Shown here piece by piece: positions 49,587 to 57,768 of a stretch of 64,000 bases of DNA (positions are counted from its first letter, which is position 1; every line of letters begins with the position of its first letter). The position numbers and the translations under genes are program-made. Where the stretch lies: assembly GCA_034664085.1 (NCBI GenBank), contig JAXDII010000092.1, forward strand, positions 1-64,000. Reading direction: 5' to 3'. The stretch is from JACVRW01 sp034664085 (lineage in GTDB: Bacteria > Actinomycetota > Thermoleophilia > Solirubrobacterales > Thermoleophilaceae). The notes below the pieces were generated by a model. The model had not been told where the DNA came from, did not search any database, and saw only the letters and a program-made list of their open reading frames with translations.

Positions 49587-50351
49587 ATGAAGAAGGAACT
49601 CAGGCCGGTCCAGGACGTCGTGACGTGCGACGTGTGCGGCCGCACGATCCTCAAGGGCGAGCGCGCCGAGCCCTACCTGGCACCCGGCGGGCACCGCCAC
49701 CAGGTCTGCGCCCTGTGCTCCCTGCGCGCCCAGAACGAGGGCTGGATCCGCGAGTCCGCCGCCGGCGACATGCCGGCCAGGATGCCGCGCTCCGAGCCGC
49801 GTCGCGGTGTGCTGGGACGGCTGCGCCGGCGCCGCCCGCCGGAGCCGCCGCCCGCGCCGCCTCCCACCCAGAGCTTCAACGGCGGCGAGCCGTTCGAGCA
49901 GGACGACGCCTCCGGCGCCGCAGCCGCGCCGCGCGAGCGCAGCGACCGCTTGCCGCCCCGGGCCGGACCCCGCTCACGCCCGAAGGACCCGCGCCACGTC
50001 CGCGCGGTGCCCACGACCGCCCAGGCCAAGGTCGATCGGGCGCTCGACCTCTTCAACGGCTCGACTCACCAGCGCACGATCGCCGGCCTGGCCCGCACGC
50101 TGGGCACGCCCTTCGTGAGCGCGCAGCCCGACACGGCCCAGGGCAGCCAGGTTTCCGTCGTGGTCGCATGGGAGCTTTCCTGGTACCGCTACAGGGTCGA
50201 CCTCGGCGACGAAGCCGATCCGGTGATGTTGCTCGAAAAAGGGGAAGAGATCGAGCAGATCGAATCAGGTCTGCGCGACTGGAACGCGAGGCTCGACGCC
50301 GACGGGCGCGTGCTCGCGGGCCACACCGAGACCGATGGAGGTTCCGAGTGA
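49587..50351 (+). CDS. Hypothetical protein with N-terminal CxxC pairs, 254 aa
   Basis: N-terminal mini-domain with CDVCGRTI and CALCSLRAQ, likely one zinc site (about 13-45). A Pro- and Arg-rich linker of about 90 residues follows (PPEPPPAPPPTQSF). The C-terminal domain of about 110 residues contains RALDLFNGSTHQRTIAGLAR and VVVAWELSWYRYRVDLGD. I do not recognise the full protein. It is coupled to a 68-aa protein and RNase HI, so a nucleic-acid-related role is possible but unproven. Leaderless-type start. Confidence 0.7.
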   Translation: MKKELRPVQDVVTCDVCGRTILKGERAEPYLAPGGHRHQVCALCSLRAQNEGWIRESAAGDMPARMPRSEPRRGVLGRLRRRRPPEPPPAPPPTQSFNGGEPFEQDDASGAAAAPRERSDRLPPRAGPRSRPKDPRHVRAVPTTAQAKVDRALDLFNGSTHQRTIAGLARTLGTPFVSAQPDTAQGSQVSVVVAWELSWYRYRVDLGDEADPVMLLEKGEEIEQIESGLRDWNARLDADGRVLAGHTETDGGSE

Positions 50352-50554
50352 TCTACTGCGTGGTGCCAAGGCCGCTCGAAGATGAGCTCTACGACCGGCT
50401 GACCGACTACTACAAGGACGAGCCCAACGTCGAGGTGATCGTCGACCGGCGCGGCCAGGGCGGCCTGCCGGGCGACCACCCGTCGTTCAAGGAGAAGCGG
50501 CGCCAGCGCGCCAAGGGCAGCTTCCCGACGATCGACTCGCCGGCCGGCGAGTGA
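50348..50554 (+). CDS. Small protein with DRR motif, 68 aa
   Basis: GTG start inside the previous stop codon; ends in a GTGA overlap with rnhA. Sequence begins IYCVVPRPLEDELYDRLTDY and continues to VEVIVDRRGQGG. The pattern of a Tyr-rich helix then V-x-V-I-x-D-R-R followed by Arg occurs in many short bacterial proteins and at the ends of larger signalling proteins, with no agreed function. Codon bias and tight coupling on both sides support a real gene. Confidence 0.7.
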   Translation: MIYCVVPRPLEDELYDRLTDYYKDEPNVEVIVDRRGQGGLPGDHPSFKEKRRQRAKGSFPTIDSPAGE

Positions 50555-50958
50555 AGTTGGTCGTCAACGTCGACGGCGGCGCTCGCGGCAACCCCGGCCC
50601 CGCCGCGGCGGCCGCCGTCGCGACGTCGCCGGATGGGGAGGTGCTGGGCGAGCGCAACGCCTACATCGGCGAGGCGACCAACAACGTCGCCGAGTACCGC
50701 GCGCTGCTGCTGGGGCTCGAGCTGGCGCGCGACCTCGGCGCCGACGAGGTCGAGGTCGTCAACGACTCCGAGCTGGTCGCGCGGCAGATCGGCGGCGAAT
50801 ACAAGGTCAAGCACGCCGGCCTGAAGCCGCTCTACCTGGACGCGATGCGTGCGCTGCGCGACTTCGACTCCTGGGCGGTGCGCTCGGTCCGCCGCGAGCA
50901 CAACGAGCGCGCGGACGCGCTCGTGAACGAGGCGCTGGACAAGGCCCTCAGCGCCTGA
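50551..50958 (+). CDS. rnhA: Ribonuclease HI
   Basis: Degrades the RNA strand of RNA-DNA hybrids. 135 aa, the compact archaeal/actinobacterial form without the basic protrusion. Catalytic acids: Asp in VNVDGGARGNPGP, Glu in NNVAEYRALLLGLE, Asp in VVNDSELVARQI, and Asp in HNERADALVNEA. The window therefore holds both RNase H types (HII at 29.3 kb). GTG start coupled to the 68-aa gene. Confidence 0.93.
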   Translation: MKLVVNVDGGARGNPGPAAAAAVATSPDGEVLGERNAYIGEATNNVAEYRALLLGLELARDLGADEVEVVNDSELVARQIGGEYKVKHAGLKPLYLDAMRALRDFDSWAVRSVRREHNERADALVNEALDKALSA

Positions 50959-51020
50959 CGCTTCCGAGGCGCCCACTCCGGGTACACGCCGCTGGACGGC
51001 AACGCAACGATGGGAAGCGG

Positions 51021-51203
51021 ATGAACCCAGTTCTGGAAGTTCCAAGCCCGGTCGGACCGGACCAGCCGATGCCCGGGCCCCCCGGCGCACCGGAGACCCC
51101 CGACCCGCCCTCGCCCGACCCGGCACCGGAGCCGATCCCCGGCGGGCCGGGCGTGCCTCAGGTGGACCCCAAGGGTCCTGAGATCCCCGCCGATCCGGAC
51201 TGA
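51021..51203 (+). CDS. Proline-rich small protein, 60 aa
   Basis: ATG with GGAAGCGG upstream. After a short start (NPVLEVPSPVGPD) it is a run of Pro, Asp, Gly and Glu such as PGAPETPDPPSPDPAPEPIP, with no hydrophobic segment. It should be disordered. Its stop lies 3 bases from the convergent tal stop. It might be a real small gene or chance in GC-rich DNA; the plausible ribosome binding site and intact frame favour the former slightly. Confidence 0.45.
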   Translation: MNPVLEVPSPVGPDQPMPGPPGAPETPDPPSPDPAPEPIPGGPGVPQVDPKGPEIPADPD

Positions 51204-51206
51204 CGC

Positions 51207-52316
51207 TCAGCGGGCGGGGGCGGACAGCTCGCTCGCCTTGCGGTCCAGCGTCTCCAGCAGCGAGTCGTAGGACTTGGCGAACGACGCCACGCCCTCGTCC
51301 ACGAGCTGGCGCAGCACGATGTCGTCGAGGTCGACGCCGATCTCGCGCAGCTCCGCCGTCAGTCGGCGCGCTTCGTCCACGTCGCGGTCGACCGTGCGCT
51401 CGGGGGTGGCGTGGTCGCGGGCGGCCTCGATCGTGGCGTCCGGCATCGTGTTGACGGTGTCGGGCCCGATCAGCTCGTCCACGTACAGCGTGTCCGGGTA
51501 GTCGGGGTTCTTGGTGGAGGTGGAGGCCCACAGCGGTCGCTGGACGTTCGCCCCGGCCGCAGCCAGGGGCTCCCAGGCCTCGCCCGAGAAGATCTCCTGG
51601 AACTCCGCGTACGCGATCTTGGCGTTGGCGACCGCGGCCTTGCCGCGCAGGTCCTCGCGCCCTAGCTCCTCCAGCGCGGCGTCCACCTTGGTATCGACGC
51701 GCGACACGAAGAAGCTGGCCACCGACGCGGCGCGGTCCACGGGCTCGCCCGCGTCCACGCGGCGCTGCAGGCCGCGCACGTAGGCCTCGGCGATCTCGCG
51801 GTAGCGCTCGACCGCAAACAGCAGCGTCACGTTCACGTTCACGCCGCGGCCGGTCAGCTCCTCGAAGGCCTCGACGCCGGCCTCGGTGCCCGGCACCTTG
51901 ATCAGGACGTTGGCGCGGTCGATCAGGTCGTTCAGGCGCAGCGCGGCCTCGATCGAGCCCTGGGCGTCGAACGCGAGCGACGCGGGCAGCTCGAAGGAGA
52001 CGTAGCCGTCCTGGCCCTCGGTCGCCTCGAACGTCGGACGCAGCAGGTCGGCGGCGTCGCGCACGTCGCGGATGGCCAGCCGCTCGAAGATCTCCTGGGT
52101 GTCGCTGGTCTCTGCCGCGACCTCGCGGAAGGCGTCGTCGTAGCGGTCCGACTGGCCCATGCCCTTCTCGAAGATCGTCGGGTTCGACGTAACGCCGCTG
52201 ATCCCGTCGGCTTCGATCAGCTGCCGCAGCGTGCCGCCGTCCAGCAGCTGGCGGTTGAGGTTGTCGATCCACACTGCCTGGCCCAGGGCCTCGATCTCAC
52301 GCAGCCTGTTGCTCAT
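51207..52316 (-). CDS. tal: Transaldolase
   Basis: Transfers a dihydroxyacetone unit between sugar phosphates in the pentose phosphate pathway. 369 aa, the long actinobacterial type. Schiff-base lysine in ANVLIKVPGTEAGVEA; GVTSNPTIFEKGMG near the start; PLWASTSTKNPDYPDTLYVD toward the end. Preceded by AAGGAG about 8 bases before the ATG. It stands alone here with no transketolase or zwf neighbour. Confidence 0.94.
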   Translation of the reverse strand: MSNRLREIEALGQAVWIDNLNRQLLDGGTLRQLIEADGISGVTSNPTIFEKGMGQSDRYDDAFREVAAETSDTQEIFERLAIRDVRDAADLLRPTFEATEGQDGYVSFELPASLAFDAQGSIEAALRLNDLIDRANVLIKVPGTEAGVEAFEELTGRGVNVNVTLLFAVERYREIAEAYVRGLQRRVDAGEPVDRAASVASFFVSRVDTKVDAALEELGREDLRGKAAVANAKIAYAEFQEIFSGEAWEPLAAAGANVQRPLWASTSTKNPDYPDTLYVDELIGPDTVNTMPDATIEAARDHATPERTVDRDVDEARRLTAELREIGVDLDDIVLRQLVDEGVASFAKSYDSLLETLDRKASELSAPAR

Positions 52317-52367
52317 CTCAGTTCTCCTTGCTTGTCAGCGCTCGCCCGAGCGCAGCTTCCAGCTTAC

Positions 52368-52505
52368 GCGCCTAGGCCGCGTCGTCCCGCGCGCCAGCCA
52401 CCGCGAGACCCGGACGCGCTCGGCGATCTGGCGTAGGTGAGGTCCTCCACGAAGCGCAGGCGAAGGCACTCGCGCTCTCGCGGCGCGAGGGAGCGCCAGG
52501 TGCGG
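52368..52505 (-). pseudogene. Sigma-70 region 4 remnant (frameshifted)
   Basis: On the minus strand from about 52504 the sequence reads RTWRSLAPRERECLRLRFVE then DLTYA, and after a one-base shift near 52430 it continues QIAERVRVSRWLARGTTRP. Together these match region 4.2 of sigma factors of the SigB/SigF type (P-R-E-R, L-R-F, L-T-x-x-x-I-A-E-x-x-x-V-S). There is no start and no region 2 or 3. I read it as a decayed sigma gene. No other gene is evident in the 360 bases between tal and the sulfatase-fold gene. Confidence 0.55.
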
Positions 52506-52676
52506 CGACGCCGAGGCCCTGAACAAGGCGGGCGCGTTCGGGTTCAGCGGACTCGGAGAGGAGGGCCTCCACTAGCAACCAGGCAGCTCAGGCGAACAGC
52601 CTCCCAATGGGGGGACGGCCCCGGGGGCGCTGCGGCGCCGCCGGGAGCCGGCCTCCGCTTGTGACACCCTGCCCGG
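52506..52676. other. Rest of the tal / sulfatase-fold intergenic region
   Basis: Contains a GC-rich inverted segment (GGCGCTGCGGCGCC around 52627-52640) and no supported gene. Plus-strand sequence just before GTG 52677 (GACACCCTGCCCGG) could hold a weak -10 but lacks TANNNT. Confidence 0.35.
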
Positions 52677-54122
52677 GTGAAATCGGGCAGCACGCGCAGG
52701 CAGTTCCTCCAGGCCGCGGGAGCCACGGCCGGCGCCTTCGCGGGCCTGGACGAGCTGGCGCTCGGCCAGGGCGAGGACCGCCCGAACGTGGTGGTGATCG
52801 TGGTGGACACGCTGCGCGCCGACCACGCCTACGGGAAGCGTGCGCGTACGCCGAACATCGACGCACTGGCCCGCGAGGGGCTGAGCTTCACGCGCTTCTA
52901 CCCCGAGGCGATGCCCACCGTGCCGGCGCGCAGGTCGATCCTCACGGGCCGCCGGGTCTTCCCGTTTCGCGGCTGGCACCCCTACCGGGGGCTGCTGGCG
53001 GAGCCCGGCTGGGCCCCGATCGGCGACGTGCGCACCGCCTTCACCAGCGTGCTCCGGCGGTCGGGCTACTGGACCGCGTACGTCACGGACAACACCTCGC
53101 TGGGATTCTCCCCGCCCTGGGGTCCGTTTCGGCGCAGCTTCGACCGCTTCGTGAGGCGCGGCGGACAGATCGGCGGCCGCTCCGACGGAGTCTCCGAGAG
53201 CGAGCTGCGCCACTGGCTGCCGGCGGAGCTCGAGGACCCCGACACCAGGGACCGCATCCGGCGCTACCTCGCCAACGGCCGCTACGCCCACGACGAGACG
53301 CGCTCGTTCGCCGCGCGCGTGTTCCGCGACGCCGCGCGTGTGCTGGAGACGGCGCAGCGTACGCGCCCGTTCGCGCTCGTCGTGGACACCTTCGAGCCGC
53401 ACGAGCCGTGGACGCCGCCGCGCCACTACGTCGATATGTACGGCGATCCCGACTACCGCGGCCCGGAGCCGGCGCGGCCCTATTACGCGCCTGTGGACAG
53501 GTACCTGGCCGGCAGCCGGGGTGAGGTGCTGCTCGACCGCATGAAGGCGCTGTACGCGGCGGAGGTGACGATGACCGACCGCTGGCTGGGCGTGTTCCTC
53601 GACCGCTTCCACGAGCTGGGGCTGGAGCGCGACACGGTCGTGGTGCTCGTGTCCGACCACGGCTTCTACCTCGGCGACTACGGACTGACCGGGAAGAGCT
53701 CGACGGTTCTGCATCCGCCGCTGATCCGCGTCCCGCTGATCGTCATCGACCCGCGCCGCCGGCGCGCCGGACGCACCAGCAGCTACCTCGCCTCCACGCA
53801 CGACGTGGCGCCCACGGTGCTGTCGATGGCGGGTGTCGGCGTGCCGCGCGGCATGGACGGGGTCGACCTGTCGCGCCTGTTCGAGGGCGGGCGTCCGCCC
53901 GACCGCCCGCTTGCGTTCGGCGGGTACGGCAACAGCTACTACGTACGCACCGACGACTGGGCGATGTACGGCCCGAACCGGGGAGGGGCCTTCAACCTGT
54001 TCGACCACCGCCGCGACCCGGGCGAGTACCGCAACGTTGCCGGGACGCACCCGGGCAAGGCCGGCGAGCTGTACGGCGCCGTGCGGCGCCGCACCGGAAG
54101 CCTGCCGACCTTCCCGTACTAG
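52677..54122 (+). CDS. Sulfatase-fold (alkaline phosphatase superfamily) enzyme, Tat-exported
   Basis: 481 residues. Tat signal STRRQFLQAAGATAGAFAG, so exported folded. Core: NVVVIVVDTLRADHAYGKRA (metal Asp44), PTVPARRSILTGRR, and VLVSDHGFYLGDYGLTGKSS. In sulfatases the middle motif is C/S-x-P-x-R, with the Cys or Ser becoming formylglycine. Here Thr81 is at that position, so classical sulfatase activity is unlikely. A phosphodiesterase or phosphoethanolamine-transferase-like activity with a Thr nucleophile is more plausible. Envelope-polysaccharide genes follow on the opposite strand; its stop shares CTAG with the next. Confidence 0.82.
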   Translation: MKSGSTRRQFLQAAGATAGAFAGLDELALGQGEDRPNVVVIVVDTLRADHAYGKRARTPNIDALAREGLSFTRFYPEAMPTVPARRSILTGRRVFPFRGWHPYRGLLAEPGWAPIGDVRTAFTSVLRRSGYWTAYVTDNTSLGFSPPWGPFRRSFDRFVRRGGQIGGRSDGVSESELRHWLPAELEDPDTRDRIRRYLANGRYAHDETRSFAARVFRDAARVLETAQRTRPFALVVDTFEPHEPWTPPRHYVDMYGDPDYRGPEPARPYYAPVDRYLAGSRGEVLLDRMKALYAAEVTMTDRWLGVFLDRFHELGLERDTVVVLVSDHGFYLGDYGLTGKSSTVLHPPLIRVPLIVIDPRRRRAGRTSSYLASTHDVAPTVLSMAGVGVPRGMDGVDLSRLFEGGRPPDRPLAFGGYGNSYYVRTDDWAMYGPNRGGAFNLFDHRRDPGEYRNVAGTHPGKAGELYGAVRRRTGSLPTFPY

Positions 54123-54865
54123 CGGCGCGCCAGCAGGGCGCGGCGCATGCTCTCGTACCGCTGACCCGCTACCGACTTGACCGCCCCGCGCAGCGCCCAG
54201 GCGGCGCGCTGGCGCGCCCAGGCGAGTGGCCGGCCGGAGGCGGCCGCGGCGGCCTGCGCGGCGGTGGTGTCGCGGCGGATCGCGTACCGGCCTACGAGCG
54301 TGCAGCCGTCGATCGAGTCCACGCCCTGGCTCGGCAGGGAGGTGAACAGCGTCGTGTAGCCGGCGGCGGCCGCGGCCCTGCCGACTTCCTTGGAGTAGAG
54401 GCCGCCCGGCACGCTTGCCGTGGATACTGAGCCGCCGAGCCCCTCGGCCAGGACGTCGAAGCTGCGCGACCACTCGTCGAGCAGCTGCTCCACCGAGCAC
54501 GCAGCCATGCGATCCGGATGGCTGCACGAGTGCGAGCCGATCACGTGGCCCATCTGCGCCAGGGCCCGGATCCCGTTCCAGTCCATGTACTCCGGCCGCC
54601 CGACCCAGTCGGTGACGATGAAGAAGTGGCCCACCCAGGAGCGGCGCGCGAGCTCCTCACCGGCCGCCAGGCCGCTGGCGCCGCCGTCGTCGAAGGTGAT
54701 CATCCACGGCGTCGCGCCACCCGACAGCGCGTCGCCCCGCTGGGGCGGGCGGCCGACGGCCCGCTCGATTGCGTCCAGGTGCTCGCGGAAGCGGCCGGGC
54801 GTGACCGAGTAGACGTCGCCGCCGGGGTCGACGACGTCGTGGTACATCAGCGTGTGGGCCTTCAT
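54119..54865 (-). CDS. Polysaccharide deacetylase (NodB-type)
   Basis: 248 residues of carbohydrate esterase family 4. Visible: TLMYHDVVDPGGDVYSVTP at the start, MITFDDGGAS (catalytic and metal Asp pair), and HVIGSHSCSHPDRMAA (metal His pair). No signal peptide is seen, so it would act inside the cell unless anchored by partners. ATGA overlap with the glycosyltransferase upstream of it implies one transcript for sugar-polymer modification. Confidence 0.87.
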   Translation of the reverse strand: MKAHTLMYHDVVDPGGDVYSVTPGRFREHLDAIERAVGRPPQRGDALSGGATPWMITFDDGGASGLAAGEELARRSWVGHFFIVTDWVGRPEYMDWNGIRALAQMGHVIGSHSCSHPDRMAACSVEQLLDEWSRSFDVLAEGLGGSVSTASVPGGLYSKEVGRAAAAAGYTTLFTSLPSQGVDSIDGCTLVGRYAIRRDTTAAQAAAAASGRPLAWARQRAAWALRGAVKSVAGQRYESMRRALLARR

Positions 54866-55869
54866 CGGCGACCGCGGGCCAGCGCGCGCAGCCAGCCGAC
54901 GATCTGCCCCGAGCCGTGGCCCAGATGGAACGCCGGGAAGGCCGCCAGCACACGGGGCACGAGGACCCACGACTCGTCGTGCTGGCGCACGCTGCGCGCC
55001 GCGAAGGCGACCCCGGCGGAGCCGTAGAGCGTCCACTGGAAGACCAGCAGACGGCGCGCGAGCGGGAAGCGGGCGGTGGCCGCGAGCAGCACGAGGGTGG
55101 CGAGCACGAAGGCGAGCGGGGCCACGCTGCGCATGGTCAGCACGCGGCGGTGCTTCAGCATCACGGGCACTTTCCAGAGCCCGTACTCGTAGTACTGGCG
55201 CCAGACGCGCGCGATCGAGCCGCGCGGCCGGTACATCACCGTGATCGCGGGGTCGAGCACGATGCGTCCGCCGGCGCGGCGCAGGCGCAGGTTGAACTCG
55301 TCGTCCTGGTTGCGGACGAGCGTCTCGTCGTAGAGCCCGGCGTGCTCGAACGCCTCGGGCCGGAAGGCGCCGAACGTGACCGTGTCGGTCTCGACTGGTC
55401 CGTCCGTGGACGCGCGCGTCCAGCCGATGCCCCCGAACGGGCTGTCCATGGCGCAGGCCACGGCGCGCTCCGTGGGCGTGATGCCCGTCGGAACCAGCCG
55501 CCCGCCCACGTTCCATGCGCCGGTCTGCTCGGACAGCTCGGCGCAGCGGCGCAGGTAGTCGGGGGAGTAGCGCGAGTGGCAGTCGAGCCGCACGATCAGG
55601 TCGCCGCGGGCCTCGCGGATGCATGCGTTCAGCCCGTGGGAGACCCAGCCGGCGGGGTTCTCGAGCACGCGCAGGTCGAGGCCGGCGGCGCGGCCGGCGG
55701 CGAGCAGCCTGTCGGCGGAGCCGTCGTCGGAGTTGCCGTCGGCGACCAGCACCTCCAGCTCGCCGCCGAAGTCCTGCGCGGCAAGGTCGCTGACGAACAC
55801 GTCGACGTTCGAGCCCTCGTTGCGCACCGGCGCGACGACGGAGATGGTGCCTATGCGAGCCCCGCCCAT
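54862..55869 (-). CDS. Family 2 glycosyltransferase with C-terminal membrane helices
   Basis: 335 residues. GT-A core: SVVAPVRNEGSNVDVFVSDL, VLVADGNSDDGSADRLL, LIVRLDCHSRYSPDYLRR (DxD-like DCH) and RNQDDEFNLRLRRAG (ED motif). Two or three hydrophobic segments at about 235-300 anchor it to the membrane. Likely adds sugars to an envelope polymer or lipid. ATG 55869 is chosen; a TTG further upstream also opens the frame. Forms an operon with the deacetylase. Confidence 0.85.
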   Translation of the reverse strand: MGGARIGTISVVAPVRNEGSNVDVFVSDLAAQDFGGELEVLVADGNSDDGSADRLLAAGRAAGLDLRVLENPAGWVSHGLNACIREARGDLIVRLDCHSRYSPDYLRRCAELSEQTGAWNVGGRLVPTGITPTERAVACAMDSPFGGIGWTRASTDGPVETDTVTFGAFRPEAFEHAGLYDETLVRNQDDEFNLRLRRAGGRIVLDPAITVMYRPRGSIARVWRQYYEYGLWKVPVMLKHRRVLTMRSVAPLAFVLATLVLLAATARFPLARRLLVFQWTLYGSAGVAFAARSVRQHDESWVLVPRVLAAFPAFHLGHGSGQIVGWLRALARGRR

Positions 55870-55890
55870 TGCAGGACCATTAAGGCACAA

Positions 55891-56541
55891 CTAGAGCAGG
55901 CGGGCTGCCAGCTCGGCGCCGAGTCCGATGCCGATCGGCTCGACCGCCGTGTACCGGAGCCGGGCCACGCGCCTGTGGGACATGACCGCCACGGGGCGGA
56001 AGCCCACCTTCTCGACCGCTCGGCGCGAAGCCGTGTTGGCAGTCTCGATCTTGGAGACCACCGCGGTGTACCCGGCCTGCTCGAGCTGGTCGCAGATCAG
56101 CGTCCATGCCCCTGGGCCGATGCCCCGCCCGCGGGCGGCGGCCAGCGTGAACGAGTCCTCGATGCAGGCGGCTCCGCGCGGCAGGGCCAGGGTGCCGGTC
56201 GACGCCGCCATCACCGGCGTGGCGTGGTGGAAGGCGGCGCACACGAACACGGGCTCGCCGCGGTCCAGCGCCAGCCAGACGTCGTTGCCCGCCTCGAGGC
56301 GCTCGCGCGCCTCCTCCACGGACTGCCCCAGCTGCCCGACCGCGTCCACGTTCGCCAGGGTGGCGCGCACCAGGGTGACGGGAGGGGGCAGCTCCCGGCG
56401 CGGCCGCTGCTCGTCGAGGTCGCACTGGTACCAGACGTGCTGCTCGCGAAGGTACGCTCGATTACGCAGCCGGCGCAGGGCGAGCCCCGCGGTCGCACGG
56501 ACTCCTTCGCTGCGTAGGCGCTCCCTAACCTTCCGGATCAC
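55891..56541 (-). CDS. GNAT-family acetyltransferase
   Basis: 216 residues. Acetyl-CoA pyrophosphate loop AAARGRGIGPGAWTLI (R-x-x-G-x-G type), then VVSKIETANTASRRAVEKVG with the GNAT Asn and the phrase EKVGFRPV. A basic N-terminal segment of about 45 residues (LRRLRNRAYLREQHVWYQCD) precedes the fold and is common in GNAT proteins of polysaccharide clusters. TAGCGT lies 6 bases before its GTG. Could acetylate an amino sugar. Confidence 0.8.
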   Translation of the reverse strand: MIRKVRERLRSEGVRATAGLALRRLRNRAYLREQHVWYQCDLDEQRPRRELPPPVTLVRATLANVDAVGQLGQSVEEARERLEAGNDVWLALDRGEPVFVCAAFHHATPVMAASTGTLALPRGAACIEDSFTLAAARGRGIGPGAWTLICDQLEQAGYTAVVSKIETANTASRRAVEKVGFRPVAVMSHRRVARLRYTAVEPIGIGLGAELAARLL

Positions 56542-56547
56542 GAGACC

Positions 56548-56553
56548 ACGCTA
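56548..56553 (-). promoter_or_regulatory. Candidate -10 (TAGCGT) for the GNAT gene
   Basis: Minus-strand TAGCGT, 6 bases before GTG 56541, the same hexamer used by the GT-C, yraN and comM genes. Confidence 0.5.
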
Positions 56554-56625
56554 AGTCGGCCGTGTAAGAGCCGCGTATGAAGGTGGCCAGCGCACGATGT
56601 GGATGCACGCTGGCTGCGGGTGGCG

Positions 56626-56631
56626 GACAAT
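56626..56631 (+). promoter_or_regulatory. Candidate -10 (GACAAT) for the MetE-like gene
   Basis: GACAAT, 6 bases before GTG 56638. Same arrangement as before the small frame at 446. Confidence 0.4.
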
Positions 56632-56637
56632 GTGGCC

Positions 56638-57672
56638 GTGGGACGCCTCGATGCGAAGACCCTGCCGACGACTCTGGTGGGCTCGTACGCACAGCCGGAC
56701 TGGCTGATCGACCGCGAGCGCCTGCGCGACCGCTTCCCGCCGCGGATCCGGGCGCGCGAGCTGTGGCGAGTGGACCCGGCCTACCTCGAGCAGGCGCAGG
56801 ACGACGCCACGCTGCTGGCCATCCGCGACCAGGAGCAGGCCGGCATCGACATCCTCACCGACGGCGAGATGCGGCGCGAGAGCTACTCGAACCGCTTCGC
56901 GACCGCGCTCGACGGGGTGGACGTCGACCAGCCCGGCACGGCGCTCGACCGCAGCGGCCACCCGAACCCGGTGCCGCGCGTCGTGGGCCCTGTCGCCCGG
57001 CCTGAGCCGGTCCAGGTGCGCGACCTCGCGTTCCTCAAGGCGCACACCAGCCGCCCGGTCAAGATGACGGTGCCGGGGCCGTTCACGATGTCCCAGCAGG
57101 CCCAGAACGACTTCTACGAGAGCGACGAGGAGCTGGCGCTCGCCTACGCCGCCGCGATCAACGCCGAGATCGCCGACCTGGCCGCCGCCGGGGCCGACGT
57201 CGTGCAGATCGACGAGCCGTACCTCCAGGCCAGGCCGGAGGCGGCCCGGCGCTACGGGGTGCGCGCCGTCGAGCGTGCGCTGGAGGGCATCCAGGTGACG
57301 ACGGCCCTGCACATCTGCTTCGGCTACGCGGCGATCATCCACGAGCGGCCCGAGGGCTACTCGTTCCTGTCCGAGCTCGCCGAGTGCTCCTGCGCCCAGG
57401 TCTCGATCGAGACCGCGCAGTCGGGGCTGGACCTGGCCGTGCTGGACACGCTCCCGGACAAGACCGTGATCCTGGGGGTGCTCGACCTGAGCGACGAGCA
57501 GGTGGAGACGCCCGACACCGTCGCGGACCGCATCCGGCGGGCGCTGCCGCACAAGCGGCCGGACGAGCTGGTCGCGGCGCCCGACTGCGGGATGAAGTAC
57601 CTGCCGCGCGCGAGCGCGTACGGCAAGCTCGAGTCGCTGGTGGCCGGCGCCGAGCTCGTACGCGGCGCCTGA
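56638..57672 (+). CDS. MetE-type (cobalamin-independent) methyltransferase domain protein
   Basis: 344 residues, matching only the catalytic C-terminal half of MetE. TLVGSYAQPDWLIDRERL at the start; GEMRRESYSNRFATAL; the zinc/homocysteine region HICFGYAA, QIDEPYLQARPEA, and APDCGMKYLPRASAYGKL. His, Glu and Cys zinc ligands appear present. It may methylate a thiol from a methyl-folate or another methyl donor. Core-MetE proteins can also serve other C1 routes. Preceded by GACAAT at 6 bases. It has its own terminal gap before the hydantoinase operon. Confidence 0.8.
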   Translation: MGRLDAKTLPTTLVGSYAQPDWLIDRERLRDRFPPRIRARELWRVDPAYLEQAQDDATLLAIRDQEQAGIDILTDGEMRRESYSNRFATALDGVDVDQPGTALDRSGHPNPVPRVVGPVARPEPVQVRDLAFLKAHTSRPVKMTVPGPFTMSQQAQNDFYESDEELALAYAAAINAEIADLAAAGADVVQIDEPYLQARPEAARRYGVRAVERALEGIQVTTALHICFGYAAIIHERPEGYSFLSELAECSCAQVSIETAQSGLDLAVLDTLPDKTVILGVLDLSDEQVETPDTVADRIRRALPHKRPDELVAAPDCGMKYLPRASAYGKLESLVAGAELVRGA

Positions 57673-57687
57673 CCCGCGCGGCGTCCG

Positions 57688-57716
57688 TTGCGCGTCGCCG
57701 AGGGACGTTGTAGGGT
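57688..57716 (+). promoter_or_regulatory. Promoter of the catabolic operon (TTGCGC-N17-TAGGGT)
   Basis: TTGCGC at 57688-57693 and TAGGGT at 57711-57716 are separated by exactly 17 bases, predicting a start near 57723 and a leader of about 46 bases that carries GAGGAG before ATG 57769. The GntR protein encoded in the operon is the likely regulator; no clear operator palindrome was found. Confidence 0.5.
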
Positions 57717-57768
57717 CGCTGGCACATGACTACCAGGCAGTTGGGTGCTAGGCCTGAGGAGAGCCCGA

